Of a DNA stretch of 64,000 nt, positions 35,077 to 43,393 are shown one piece after another (position 1 is the first letter of the stretch; the number at the start of each line of letters is the position of its first letter). A program made the translations under genes and the position numbers. This DNA is from CADEDV01 sp964596345. GTDB taxonomy: Bacteria; Bacteroidota; Bacteroidia; Chitinophagales; Chitinophagaceae. Where the stretch lies: NCBI GenBank assembly GCA_964596345.1, contig CAZQSZ010000002.1, positions 310,001 to 374,000 of the forward strand, in the 5' to 3' direction. The notes under the pieces are model-generated. The model saw only the letters and a program-made list of their open reading frames with translations, did not search any database and was not told the DNA's origin.

Positions 35077-36718
35077 TGAAAATAACTACCATATTATTCT
35101 CAGCAGCCTGAAAGAAAAAATAAGACTGGCACGCCAAAAAACAATCCTTGCTGTTAATCACGAATTATTGAAAGTATATTGGGAAATTGGCTATACCATT
35201 TTACAACAGCAAAAAGAAGAAGGCTGGGGTAAAAAAATAATCAGCCGGCTTGCAAAAGACCTGAAATCTGAATTTCCTGACATGAAGGGCTTATCAGAAA
35301 GAAACCTTGTTTACATGCAGACTTTTGCAGGCACATGGCCTTATTATCCATTTTCGCAACCGCCGGTTGCGCAACTGCCGGGTGGAGTCAAAAAAAAGAA
35401 AAATGCAATTACGCAACCACTGGCTGCGGAATTACAAGGCCCTGGAAAAGAAAGCCATGCAATTGTGCAGGCACTGCTTGCACAAATTCCCTGGACACAC
35501 CATACTATTATATTAGATAAGGTAAAAGCAGAAAAAGAGCGGCTTTTCTATATTAAGAAGACTGCTGAAAATGGCTGGAGCAAATCAGTGTTGGCCATGC
35601 AGATTGAGAGCCAGCTGCATCTGCGCCAGGGCAACGCCATTACCAATTTTGAAAATACACTACCCAAAGCCCAAAGCGACCTGGCAAGGGAAACATTAAA
35701 GAACCCTTACCTTTTTGACTTTTTAGGACTCACGGATGAAATACAGGAACGGGAGCTGGAAAAGGCGTTGATACAGCATATTAAAAAATTTATGCTGGAA
35801 CTCGGCCGGGGCTTTGCCTATGTGGGCAACCAGCACAACCTGAACGTGGAAGGCGATGATTATTTTTTAGACCTGCTTTTTTATAATTACCACCTGCATT
35901 GCTTTGTGGTGTTTGAGCTGAAAGTAGGAGATTTTAAACCGGAGTATACCGGCAAGCTCAATTTTTATATCAATACCGTTAATGAGCAGATAAAAGGAAA
36001 AGAAGATGCATCTACTATTGGTGTTTTGCTTTGTAAAACGCCCAATGATACGGTAGTGAAGTTTTCTTTGCAGGGAATTGATACACCCATGGGTGTGGCC
36101 GAATATGAATTTACCAATGCCCTGCCCAAACAATTAAGGGCGGATATGCCGACTATTGAAGAACTGGAGCAGGAAGTGGAGAAGGAAATTGAGAATTTGC
36201 AGAAACCAATTGACGAAAAGAAAAACAGGTTGCAGGAAATAATAAAAAGTATAAAGCAGGATCAAATAAAAAGGGTAAAAGAAAGTAAGGATGTTATATA
36301 TCTTTTTGAAAAGGTGATACTCCCGTTACGGGCACTTGTACTGGAGATATTGAAATCCGAAATGGAGTTTTTTGCATCAAAGCGCATTGACATCCGCATC
36401 AATGATACGTCAAATGCCTTTTTTTTGATGCCGGATATTGAAGCAAAAATTTTAAAGCAGGAAACAATATGGAAATTGGGTTTGTCTGCTTACTTTAACG
36501 GGTTTAAGCCGGCGGGCACAAAAACTTTTGGCCTCAATAGTGAATTGATATTTGAGTTGAACGATTACAAATACCAGTTGCGGATAGATAACGGTAATAT
36601 ACTGGAAGAGTACTTATATCATTTTGAATGGACGGAGACCCTGCTGGGCAGAGTAGCAGAAAAATGGAGTGAGCTGATAATTGATGATATAAGTAAAAAA
36701 GCCGGGCAACTGGTATGA
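35066..36718 (+). CDS. YhcG/DUF1016 family PD-(D/E)XK nuclease with C-terminal coiled-coil extension
   Basis: About 550 residues from ATG 35066, overlapping hsdM by 11 bp. An N-terminal DUF1016 helical region (residues 5-85; AVNHELLKVYWEIGYTILQQQ, GLSERNLVYMQTFA) is followed by a YhcG nuclease domain (about 180-340) with the motif DYFLDLLFYNYHLHCFVVFEL, then K in ELKVG. Between them are three degenerate copies of a QPxVAQL-like unit at residues 96, 115 and 133. After the nuclease there is an extra region of about 195 residues, mostly charged coiled coil, that I do not recognise. YhcG proteins are often found in type I R-M loci; their role there is unclear. Confidence 0.88.
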   Translation: MAGNENNYHIILSSLKEKIRLARQKTILAVNHELLKVYWEIGYTILQQQKEEGWGKKIISRLAKDLKSEFPDMKGLSERNLVYMQTFAGTWPYYPFSQPPVAQLPGGVKKKKNAITQPLAAELQGPGKESHAIVQALLAQIPWTHHTIILDKVKAEKERLFYIKKTAENGWSKSVLAMQIESQLHLRQGNAITNFENTLPKAQSDLARETLKNPYLFDFLGLTDEIQERELEKALIQHIKKFMLELGRGFAYVGNQHNLNVEGDDYFLDLLFYNYHLHCFVVFELKVGDFKPEYTGKLNFYINTVNEQIKGKEDASTIGVLLCKTPNDTVVKFSLQGIDTPMGVAEYEFTNALPKQLRADMPTIEELEQEVEKEIENLQKPIDEKKNRLQEIIKSIKQDQIKRVKESKDVIYLFEKVILPLRALVLEILKSEMEFFASKRIDIRINDTSNAFFLMPDIEAKILKQETIWKLGLSAYFNGFKPAGTKTFGLNSELIFELNDYKYQLRIDNGNILEEYLYHFEWTETLLGRVAEKWSELIIDDISKKAGQLV

Positions 36719-36751
36719 GAAATTGCACAAAGTATAATAAACCAGCCACCT

Positions 36752-37567
36752 ATGCGAAAATTAATACTGTTGCTGATACTTATGCCGGTTTTGGCATTTA
36801 GCCAGCAAAAAAAGCAACAACGGGTTTGTGTGCCCTCCCGAACACAGGTTATTAACTGTTGTTGTGATTCGCCCAAAGTGGTGGTGAATGTAGCGCCTTC
36901 TTCGCAACTTGTTTTAGAGCCAGATTTAAAACAAGCGATTATTGAAAAATTAAAAGAAAAGAAGAAAAGTGACTTTTGGGAAACGATTCTGAAATGGCTC
37001 GCAGCAGTAAGCCCGATTTTCCTTGCCTGGCTGGCCTATGTTTTTGCAAGGTGGAAAAGCAAGCAGGATCATCAGCTGGCTGCAAAACAAAGCACATTTG
37101 ACAATTTATTAAAAGCTGATATGGAATGGATCAAGGATTTCAGAAATCTTGGAAGCGATGTTTTATCGGGTTTGCAAGGAATACAGATTTTGCAAGCAAT
37201 ATATTTTGTCAGAAAAGAAGAGTTTGAAGATGCAGAATTGGCCTATGACAACTTCCTTGCCTCCAAAGGGAGGATCACATCCGGGCCATCGCAGGAGCAA
37301 ATAAATATGAATGAGGCAAAAAGTAAAATGAATGAGGCTAATGATGAGTTGATGAAGAAATACCGGGAATCAATTAAACCTTTGATGGAATTCAAAATTT
37401 GTTTGAGTGAAACTGAAAGCCATGGGGCTTTATCACGATTAATTGACCACTTGAATGAAAAAATGAAAAACCTGGAAATTTTGTCAGACGATGAAATTAA
37501 TTCAACTATTTCGCTGATAAGAGCTGAAGTAGCAAGGACAAGAACTGAGATAAAAAACAGAGCTTAA
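36752..37567 (+). CDS. Membrane protein of unknown function within the R-M operon
   Basis: A 271-residue protein. A signal peptide (MRKLILLLILMPVLAFS) is followed by a cysteine cluster (INCCCDSP), a basic helix, one membrane span (ILKWLAAVSPIFLAWLAYVF, about residues 74-93) and a long charged helical C-terminal region of about 175 residues. The C-terminal part would be cytoplasmic if the first segment is cleaved. No homologous family recognised. It is AT-rich and lies 33 bp after the YhcG gene and 10 bp before hsdS, so it is probably cotranscribed. It could be an accessory defence protein or cargo. Confidence 0.6.
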   Translation: MRKLILLLILMPVLAFSQQKKQQRVCVPSRTQVINCCCDSPKVVVNVAPSSQLVLEPDLKQAIIEKLKEKKKSDFWETILKWLAAVSPIFLAWLAYVFARWKSKQDHQLAAKQSTFDNLLKADMEWIKDFRNLGSDVLSGLQGIQILQAIYFVRKEEFEDAELAYDNFLASKGRITSGPSQEQINMNEAKSKMNEANDELMKKYRESIKPLMEFKICLSETESHGALSRLIDHLNEKMKNLEILSDDEINSTISLIRAEVARTRTEIKNRA

Positions 37568-37577
37568 AAGTATTCAA

Positions 37578-38777
37578 ATGCCCCCTTTCAAAAAATATAA
37601 ATTCTCCGATTTCGTTGAAATAAATCCGTCAGTGAAACTTAAAGCAGGGGATGAATACTCCTTTATTGAAATGGCTGATTTAACTGATGGTCAGCGTTAT
37701 GTATATCCTTCAATAACACGAACTTTAACCGGTGGGGCAAGATTTGAAGAGGGAGATACATTATTTGCAAGGATTACTCCATGTTTAGAGAATGGGAAGA
37801 TTTGCCAGGCAAAAGGATTAAAAGACGGCAAAGGTTTTGGCTCAACTGAATTCTTGGTATTCCGAGGCAAGAAAGATATATCAGATTCAAATTTTGTTTT
37901 TTACCTATCAAGATGGGATGATGTGCGTCGTTTTGCTGAATTACATATGGTTGGTACTTCTGGCAGACAACGAGTGCCTAAAGATGTTTTTGAAAATCTG
38001 GAGTTGGAATTACCAGAAGATTTGGAAACCCAAACCCGCATTGCCTCTATCCTCTCCGCCCTCGACGACAAAATAGAACTCAACCGCCGCACCAATGCCA
38101 CCCTGGAGGCCATGGCGCAAACACTCTTTAAAAAATACTTTGTAGATGATATTGACCCGGACAACCTGCCGGAGGGATGGAAAAGGGGAAAGTTGGGAGA
38201 AATATGTAGTGTAAATCTTAAGACGCTTTCAAAAAATGATAAATTAGATTGGATTAGTTATGTTGAAATTTCAGAAGTTAATCAAGGGTATATCGGAAAT
38301 ATTACTAGATACAAGAGAGGAATGGAGCCAAGTCGGGCAAGACGAATAATAAGTCATGGTGATACAATTTTGTCAACAGTTAGGCCAGATAGAGGATCAT
38401 ATTTTTTGTCAATAAATCCGGAAAGCGAGTTGTTAGTATCAACTGGTTTTGCAGTATTTACACCTTCAAAAGCTCCATATTCGTTTGTATATCTTTTTTT
38501 GACACAAGAAGAAAGCATAAGTTTTTATGGTTTTATGGCTCATGGTGCAGCATACCCTGCAATTAATCCTGAGATTATTTTGAAGATGGAAGTTCTTATT
38601 CCTCCAAAAAAAATCTTTGATGAGTTTCATTCTAAGGTTGAATCAATGCTTTTAAAATTCAATTTTAATATTAATGAATCAAAATATTTATCACAAATAA
38701 GAGACTCTCTTCTCCCCAAACTTATGAGCGGAGAAATAGATGTGTCTGTTGCAGAAGAGGAATTGATTAACCAATAA
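37578..38777 (+). CDS. hsdS: Type I restriction-modification system, specificity subunit
   Basis: A 399-residue HsdS with two target recognition domains (about residues 1-150 and 200-355) and two conserved helical spacers (about 155-195, TQTRIASILSALDDKIELNRRTNATLEAMAQTLFKKYF; and 355-395, ending RDSLLPKLMSGEIDV). The first spacer is GC-rich while both recognition domains are AT-rich, a base-composition mosaic consistent with exchange of recognition domains. The protein sets the DNA target of the HsdM/HsdR complex. Stop is 5 bp before hsdR. Confidence 0.93.
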   Translation: MPPFKKYKFSDFVEINPSVKLKAGDEYSFIEMADLTDGQRYVYPSITRTLTGGARFEEGDTLFARITPCLENGKICQAKGLKDGKGFGSTEFLVFRGKKDISDSNFVFYLSRWDDVRRFAELHMVGTSGRQRVPKDVFENLELELPEDLETQTRIASILSALDDKIELNRRTNATLEAMAQTLFKKYFVDDIDPDNLPEGWKRGKLGEICSVNLKTLSKNDKLDWISYVEISEVNQGYIGNITRYKRGMEPSRARRIISHGDTILSTVRPDRGSYFLSINPESELLVSTGFAVFTPSKAPYSFVYLFLTQEESISFYGFMAHGAAYPAINPEIILKMEVLIPPKKIFDEFHSKVESMLLKFNFNINESKYLSQIRDSLLPKLMSGEIDVSVAEEELINQ

Positions 38778-38782
38778 ACTGT

Positions 38783-41700
38783 ATGAGCAAGTACCTGGCA
38801 GAAAGTGATATTGAAACCGCCGCCATTGAATGGTTGCTGGAAGATAAACGCTTCCGCTACCATCACGGGCAGGATATCCAGCGCAACCTGAAAAAGACGG
38901 TGCTGGAGCAGCGCTTTGCGGCCTACCTGCAAAAACGCTACAGTCATGTTCCCGCTAAAGTGTTGGCAGAAGTGCAGCAGGAATTTCTCTACCAGTCCGG
39001 GCCTGATCTGCATCACCGCAACCACAGCTTTCACCTCAAACTCAGCAAAGGCATCAGCAAAAACTGGACATCCCCCCTTCAGGGGGGCGAACAAGGTGAA
39101 ACCTCAAACTCAAAAACTGCGGGGGGTGTGAAAGAGCATTTCGAACATTTCTATGCAGTGGATTATGACAACCCTTCCAACAACGAGTTTTGGGCGGTAA
39201 ACCAATACACTATTGAAGGTCGCAACACCCGCCGGCCCGATCTGATCATTTTCGTTAACGGCTTACCGCTGGTACTCTTTGAATTTAAAAACTGGTTTGA
39301 TCCGGAAGCTACTGTTGATACCGCTTTTAACCAGGTGCAGCATTATACAGAAGATATCCCACTGTTGTTTGAAACCAACTGCCTCACCGTTATCAGCGAT
39401 GGAGATACCACCCTGCACGGCATGTACAGCAGCGGCCGGGAGTGGTACGCTGCCTGGAAATCGGTGGACGGCATCAATATCGTGGAAAATGATTTTGCAC
39501 TGGAAACTCTTATCAAAGGATTGCTAACACCGGAACGCCTGCTGCAATACATCCGCTTCTATATTTTCCACGAACCGGAAAAAGGGCAACTGGTAAAGAA
39601 AGGTGCTAAGTATCACCAGTATTTCGGTATCCAGTTTGCACTGGCCAATACCTTAAAAGCCATTCGTCCGCTGGGTGATGGCCGCATTGGGGTAATCTGG
39701 CATACCACCCGCAGCGGCAAGAGTATTACCATGGCCATCTATACCGCCATCCTGCGGCAGATGAAGGAACTCAAAAATCCCACGGTGATCGTACAGGTAG
39801 ATCGTTTTGATCTCAACAAACAGCTCTATGAAGATTTTGTGGGCGCCAAAGATCTGGTGGGTGATGTGCAACTGGCACAAAGCACCGAAGAACTCCGCAA
39901 CCTCATCAGCGGTGATGGCGGCGGCGTCATCTTCAGTACCATTGAAAAATTTCGCCTTATCAATTCCCCCCGGAAGGGGGGTGAACGGGATGATGCGGTG
40001 ACCGTAAGTATAAAGGGGGGTGTAAAAAAGCTGCTTGACGAAGGAACCCACCACATCAATTTATCCGCTTTCACCAGGGGTGGTATACTGAAGTACAATC
40101 CCAAGTTGAAGCAAACATCGAATGACCTTCGTTATGCCCGCAACCTTCCTGAAGTATTATTATGGAATCAACTGAAGAGGGATGCTCTTGGCGTAGACTT
40201 TCACAGGCAGAAAGCAATAGGAAGTTTTGTAGTGGATTTATTTTGTCCCGAATTGATGCTGGCCATTGAAATAGACGGAAAGGTGCATGAGGAAGAAAAT
40301 GTGATGCAATACGATCAGCGAAGACAGCAGGAATTGGAAAGTTATGGGATAGAATTTTTGCGGTTTAGTGCCAGGGATGTTTTTGAAAATATGGGGTGGG
40401 TTGTTACGGAGATTGAAACGTACGTGAAAAAAAATAGAGTTGAAGAAAAGTTGAGCCAGGTTGAAAGGGCGGTGTATAATAAGAACAGGCATCTTTTTAA
40501 CACCCCCCTGGAAAAGTCTGCTGATCCCATCAGTCGCTCATCCCCCCTTCCGGGGGGAATTCCGGAAACCGAACACCCGGTGTTGAGTGAACGGGATAAC
40601 ATTATTGTGATTGCCGATGAGTGTCACCGTACCCAGTACGGCTTAATCAAGGGATTCGCCGCCAACCTGCGGAATGCATTACCCAATGCTTCCTTTGTTG
40701 GCTTCACCGGTACACCGGTGGATAGTAAGGATGCCGATACAGTTGGCGTATTTGGAGACATCCTGCATGTGTACGACATCAAACAAGCAACAGAAGACAA
40801 TGCCGTTGTGCCCATTTATTACGAACCCCGTTTGGCCAAACTTCATTTGGGGAATGAAGCCATTGAAGAGGAAGCCGAAGAGATTACCGGTGGTTTATCG
40901 GAGAATGAACGCAACAAAATATTATGGGCTGCAGCTGAAGATGCAGCCGGTGCTGATGACCGTGTGGCAGCAGTAGCAAGAGACATTTTGCAGCATTATA
41001 TCAAACGCAATACCGACCTGAATGGAAAGGCCATGATTGTATGTATGAGCCGCCGCAACTGTGTGAAGATGTACAATGCCATTACGGCGTTGGAAGGTTG
41101 CCCCGAAGTGGCGGTGATCATGACCAGTAATATTGCCAAAGACCCGAAGGACTGGAGTCCGCACATACGTACTAAAGAGCAGATGGAAGCAGTGAAGGCA
41201 AGGTTTAAAGATCCGGATGATCCGTTGAAGCTGGTGATTGTACGGGATATGTGGCTCACCGGTTTTGATAACCCGCCCATGCATACGCTGTATGTAGATA
41301 AGATCATGAGTGGTCATAACCTGATACAGGCCATCAACCGGGTGGCAACGGTGTTCCGTGATAAACCCAGCGGTTTAATTGTGGATTATATCGGCATCGG
41401 CGACCGCCTGCGGGATGCAACAAAAAAATATACAGGCAGTGGCGGTAAGGGACAGGTAACGATTGATATTGAAGAAGCCTTTGCGATGATAAAGGAAGAA
41501 ATTGCCTTGCTGAAAACATTACTACCGTCTGCCGATTTTTATAAGGACTGGCCTTCCCTCTCTACAGGTGATAAACTCAAACGCATGAAAGATGCGGTGA
41601 ACCATGTAGTGGCCGAAGAAGAACGCAGCAAGCATTTCTTACTGGCAGAAAAACGGATGACGGGTTTGGCCACCATTGTAAAAAGCCATGCTGAAGTAAG

Positions 41701-42442
41701 AACGATAGCAACGGATATTGTATTTCTGCAACAGTTAGGTACCGCTGTCCGTAAAGTGAAATTCCCCACCACCGGAATCAAACAAAAAGAACAACAGGTA
41801 AAAGAACTCATTCACCGCAGTATTGAAAGTGAAGAAGTGGTGGATGTGTTTGAGATGGCCGGGATTGAGCGGTTTGATATTTCCATTATCAACGATGATT
41901 TTCTCGCCACCGCCAAAGAGAAGAAAAGCGGTACAGAATTAAAACTGGAGTTGATTCGGCAGATATTGAATGACGAAATTAAAGTGCGGCATTTAAAGAA
42001 CCTCATCAAGTACCGCAACCTGAAAGAAGAAGTGGAACGCATCATCAATGATTATCACAATCATTTTTTTGATTCATTGGTTGCGTTGGAAAAGTTGCGG
42101 GAGGTAGCCCGTGATATGCAGGAAGAAGATGTACGGCGCCGGCAGCTGGGCTTAACCGATGAAGAAGAAGCGTTTTATGAAATATTAGCCAAGCATAAAA
42201 CGGCTGTTACTGATTTTGAACTCATCAAGGAAATCGTCAAAGACATCACCGCCTCCATTAAAAAGAATTTGCAGATTGACTGGTTTAAAAAACCCGATGC
42301 AAGAGCACAGATTATGCTCTCCGTTCGTAAAGTGCTACAGAAGAAAGGAGTAACTGCAGAACTGAAGGAAATTCTGGAAGAAATTATGGACCAGGCGGAA
42401 GCGAGGTACAGGGAATGGTGGGGAGAGGAGAATGTGGCGTAG
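38783..42442 (+). CDS. hsdR: Type I restriction enzyme R subunit with two in-frame repeat insertions, one carrying a DUF559 nuclease
   Basis: A 1219-residue HsdR, longer than usual because of insertions. Order: N-terminal PD-(D/E)XK nuclease (D153, E167 and K169 in RRPDLIIFVNGLPLVLFEFKN), helicase motif I in HTTRSGKS (about 307-314), motif II DECHR (612-616), GFTGTP, VRDMWLTGFDNPP, QAINRVATVFRDKPSGLIVDY, and a C-terminal helical region. Residues about 97-117 come from a solo 58-nt repeat. Residues about 394-593 come from a 600-bp element with a DUF559 domain (about 437-551). Motif I reads T-T-R-S-G-K-S where a glycine is normal instead of R310, which may weaken ATP binding. The reading frame is otherwise intact. 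Restriction activity is uncertain. Confidence 0.93.
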   Translation: MSKYLAESDIETAAIEWLLEDKRFRYHHGQDIQRNLKKTVLEQRFAAYLQKRYSHVPAKVLAEVQQEFLYQSGPDLHHRNHSFHLKLSKGISKNWTSPLQGGEQGETSNSKTAGGVKEHFEHFYAVDYDNPSNNEFWAVNQYTIEGRNTRRPDLIIFVNGLPLVLFEFKNWFDPEATVDTAFNQVQHYTEDIPLLFETNCLTVISDGDTTLHGMYSSGREWYAAWKSVDGINIVENDFALETLIKGLLTPERLLQYIRFYIFHEPEKGQLVKKGAKYHQYFGIQFALANTLKAIRPLGDGRIGVIWHTTRSGKSITMAIYTAILRQMKELKNPTVIVQVDRFDLNKQLYEDFVGAKDLVGDVQLAQSTEELRNLISGDGGGVIFSTIEKFRLINSPRKGGERDDAVTVSIKGGVKKLLDEGTHHINLSAFTRGGILKYNPKLKQTSNDLRYARNLPEVLLWNQLKRDALGVDFHRQKAIGSFVVDLFCPELMLAIEIDGKVHEEENVMQYDQRRQQELESYGIEFLRFSARDVFENMGWVVTEIETYVKKNRVEEKLSQVERAVYNKNRHLFNTPLEKSADPISRSSPLPGGIPETEHPVLSERDNIIVIADECHRTQYGLIKGFAANLRNALPNASFVGFTGTPVDSKDADTVGVFGDILHVYDIKQATEDNAVVPIYYEPRLAKLHLGNEAIEEEAEEITGGLSENERNKILWAAAEDAAGADDRVAAVARDILQHYIKRNTDLNGKAMIVCMSRRNCVKMYNAITALEGCPEVAVIMTSNIAKDPKDWSPHIRTKEQMEAVKARFKDPDDPLKLVIVRDMWLTGFDNPPMHTLYVDKIMSGHNLIQAINRVATVFRDKPSGLIVDYIGIGDRLRDATKKYTGSGGKGQVTIDIEEAFAMIKEEIALLKTLLPSADFYKDWPSLSTGDKLKRMKDAVNHVVAEEERSKHFLLAEKRMTGLATIVKSHAEVRTIATDIVFLQQLGTAVRKVKFPTTGIKQKEQQVKELIHRSIESEEVVDVFEMAGIERFDISIINDDFLATAKEKKSGTELKLELIRQILNDEIKVRHLKNLIKYRNLKEEVERIINDYHNHFFDSLVALEKLREVARDMQEEDVRRRQLGLTDEEEAFYEILAKHKTAVTDFELIKEIVKDITASIKKNLQIDWFKKPDARAQIMLSVRKVLQKKGVTAELKEILEEIMDQAEARYREWWGEENVA
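39072..39129 (+). repeat. Solo 58-nt C6-TTCA-G6...G6TGT repeat inside hsdR
   Basis: CCCCCCTTCAGGGGGG (39072-39087), a 33-nt spacer, then GGGGGGTGT (39121-39129). Total length and spacer length are exactly those of each arm of the element at 39962-40561. It is translated in frame as SPLQGGEQGETSNSKTAGGV between the nuclease-proximal region and the conserved EHFEHFYAVDYDNPSNN of HsdR. Confidence 0.85.
39962..40561. mobile_element. 600-bp DUF559 endonuclease element inserted in frame in hsdR
   Basis: The ends AATTCCCCCCGGAAGGGGGG (39962-39981) and its exact reverse complement (40542-40561) form a 20-bp perfect inverted repeat. Each arm continues inward as a 58-nt unit: 39966-40023 and, inverted, 40500-40557, both with a 33-nt spacer and a G6TGT box. 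The span of 600 bp keeps the hsdR frame. Between the arms is a complete DUF559 (PD-(D/E)XK, Vsr-like) domain: LKYNPKLKQTSNDLRYARNL, LGVDFHRQKAIGSFVVDLFC, ELMLAIEIDGKVHEEE and YGIEFLRFSARDVFENM, with candidate active-site Asp and Glu kept. The usual start Met of stand-alone DUF559 proteins is a CTG Leu codon here. Confidence 0.88.
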
Positions 42443-42463
42443 TAAAAAATAAAATATTTTAGT

Positions 42464-43393
42464 ATGAAGCTTTACTATCGGATTATGTTAGGTAAAGGAA
42501 GTATGTATGCGGAAGAGTGTTTTAAAGATGGATTTATTGGCGGAGACTTTGGAATTGATGTAGATCTTTCAGGAAAATTACCAGATCATTGGAAGGATTT
42601 TAACAGAGATTTTATTCCGGTATACCTGGCTAAGCATCCCGGAAAATCAAAAGTTACTGCTGGCCTGGCGTGTGGTAATTTGTATTCAATATGTAAAGTG
42701 CTGGAAAGAGGTGATCTTGTGTTATGTCCTGATGGGAAAGGAAATTACAGATTCGGTGCAATTGAAAGCAATGAATATTATTATCATTCCGGGAAAATAT
42801 TACCGCATAGAAGAAAAGTCAAATGGTATGATACCAGCATTCATAAATCAGACATGAGTAAAGAATTACAAAATTCTATTGGCGCAATCGGAACGGTTTG
42901 TAATATTACCAGGTTTGAAAACGAGCTGGAGAGTTTATTACAAGGAAAGAAACTACAGCCAATTTCAATAAATGATGAAACAATAGAGGATGTAACAGAG
43001 TTTGCGATGGAAAAGCATTTGGAGGAATTTTTAATAAGAAACTGGAGGCAAACAGAACTGGGTAAAAACTACGATATATATGAAGAAGCTGGTGAAATGG
43101 TAGGGCAACAATATCAGAGTGACACAGGGCCAATTGATATTTTAGCAATCAGTAAAGATAAAAAGGAGTTGCTCGTAGTCGAACTTAAGAAGGGAAGGGT
43201 AAGTGATACGGTGGTAGGGCAAATCCAACGATATATGGGGTATGTATTGGAGGAGTTGGCAGAGGATAATCAAATTGTAAAAGGCGTAATAATTGCATTA
43301 GAAGACGATCTAAAGATTAAAAGGGCTTTATCTGTTACCAACAATATTGAATTTTACAGGTATCAGGTAAATTTTAAACTTTATAAACCATGA
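42464..43393 (+). CDS. NucS/DUF91-like PD-(D/E)XK nuclease with N-terminal sensor-like domain
   Basis: A 309-residue protein. The N-terminal half (MKLYYRIMLGKGSMYAEEC, AGLACGNLYSICKVLERGDLV, LCPDGKGNYRFGAIES, HRRKVKWYDTSI) resembles the DNA-reading or EVE-like modules linked to restriction enzymes. The C-terminal half has a PD-(D/E)XK nuclease core, SDTGPIDILAISKDKKELLV followed by VELKKG, with D, E and K in order, as in NucS/DUF91 proteins, then GQIQRYMGYVLEEL. It lies 21 bp after hsdR and overlaps the next gene by 4 bp. Likely a modification-dependent or accessory nuclease of the island; the exact role is not established. Confidence 0.8.
   Translation: MKLYYRIMLGKGSMYAEECFKDGFIGGDFGIDVDLSGKLPDHWKDFNRDFIPVYLAKHPGKSKVTAGLACGNLYSICKVLERGDLVLCPDGKGNYRFGAIESNEYYYHSGKILPHRRKVKWYDTSIHKSDMSKELQNSIGAIGTVCNITRFENELESLLQGKKLQPISINDETIEDVTEFAMEKHLEEFLIRNWRQTELGKNYDIYEEAGEMVGQQYQSDTGPIDILAISKDKKELLVVELKKGRVSDTVVGQIQRYMGYVLEELAEDNQIVKGVIIALEDDLKIKRALSVTNNIEFYRYQVNFKLYKP

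Noticed and set aside
40087..40440. DUF559 as an independently translated gene
   Set aside because: The position of the usual start Met is CTG and no ribosome-binding signal is clear; the frame is continuous with hsdR, so it is described as an inserted domain/element.
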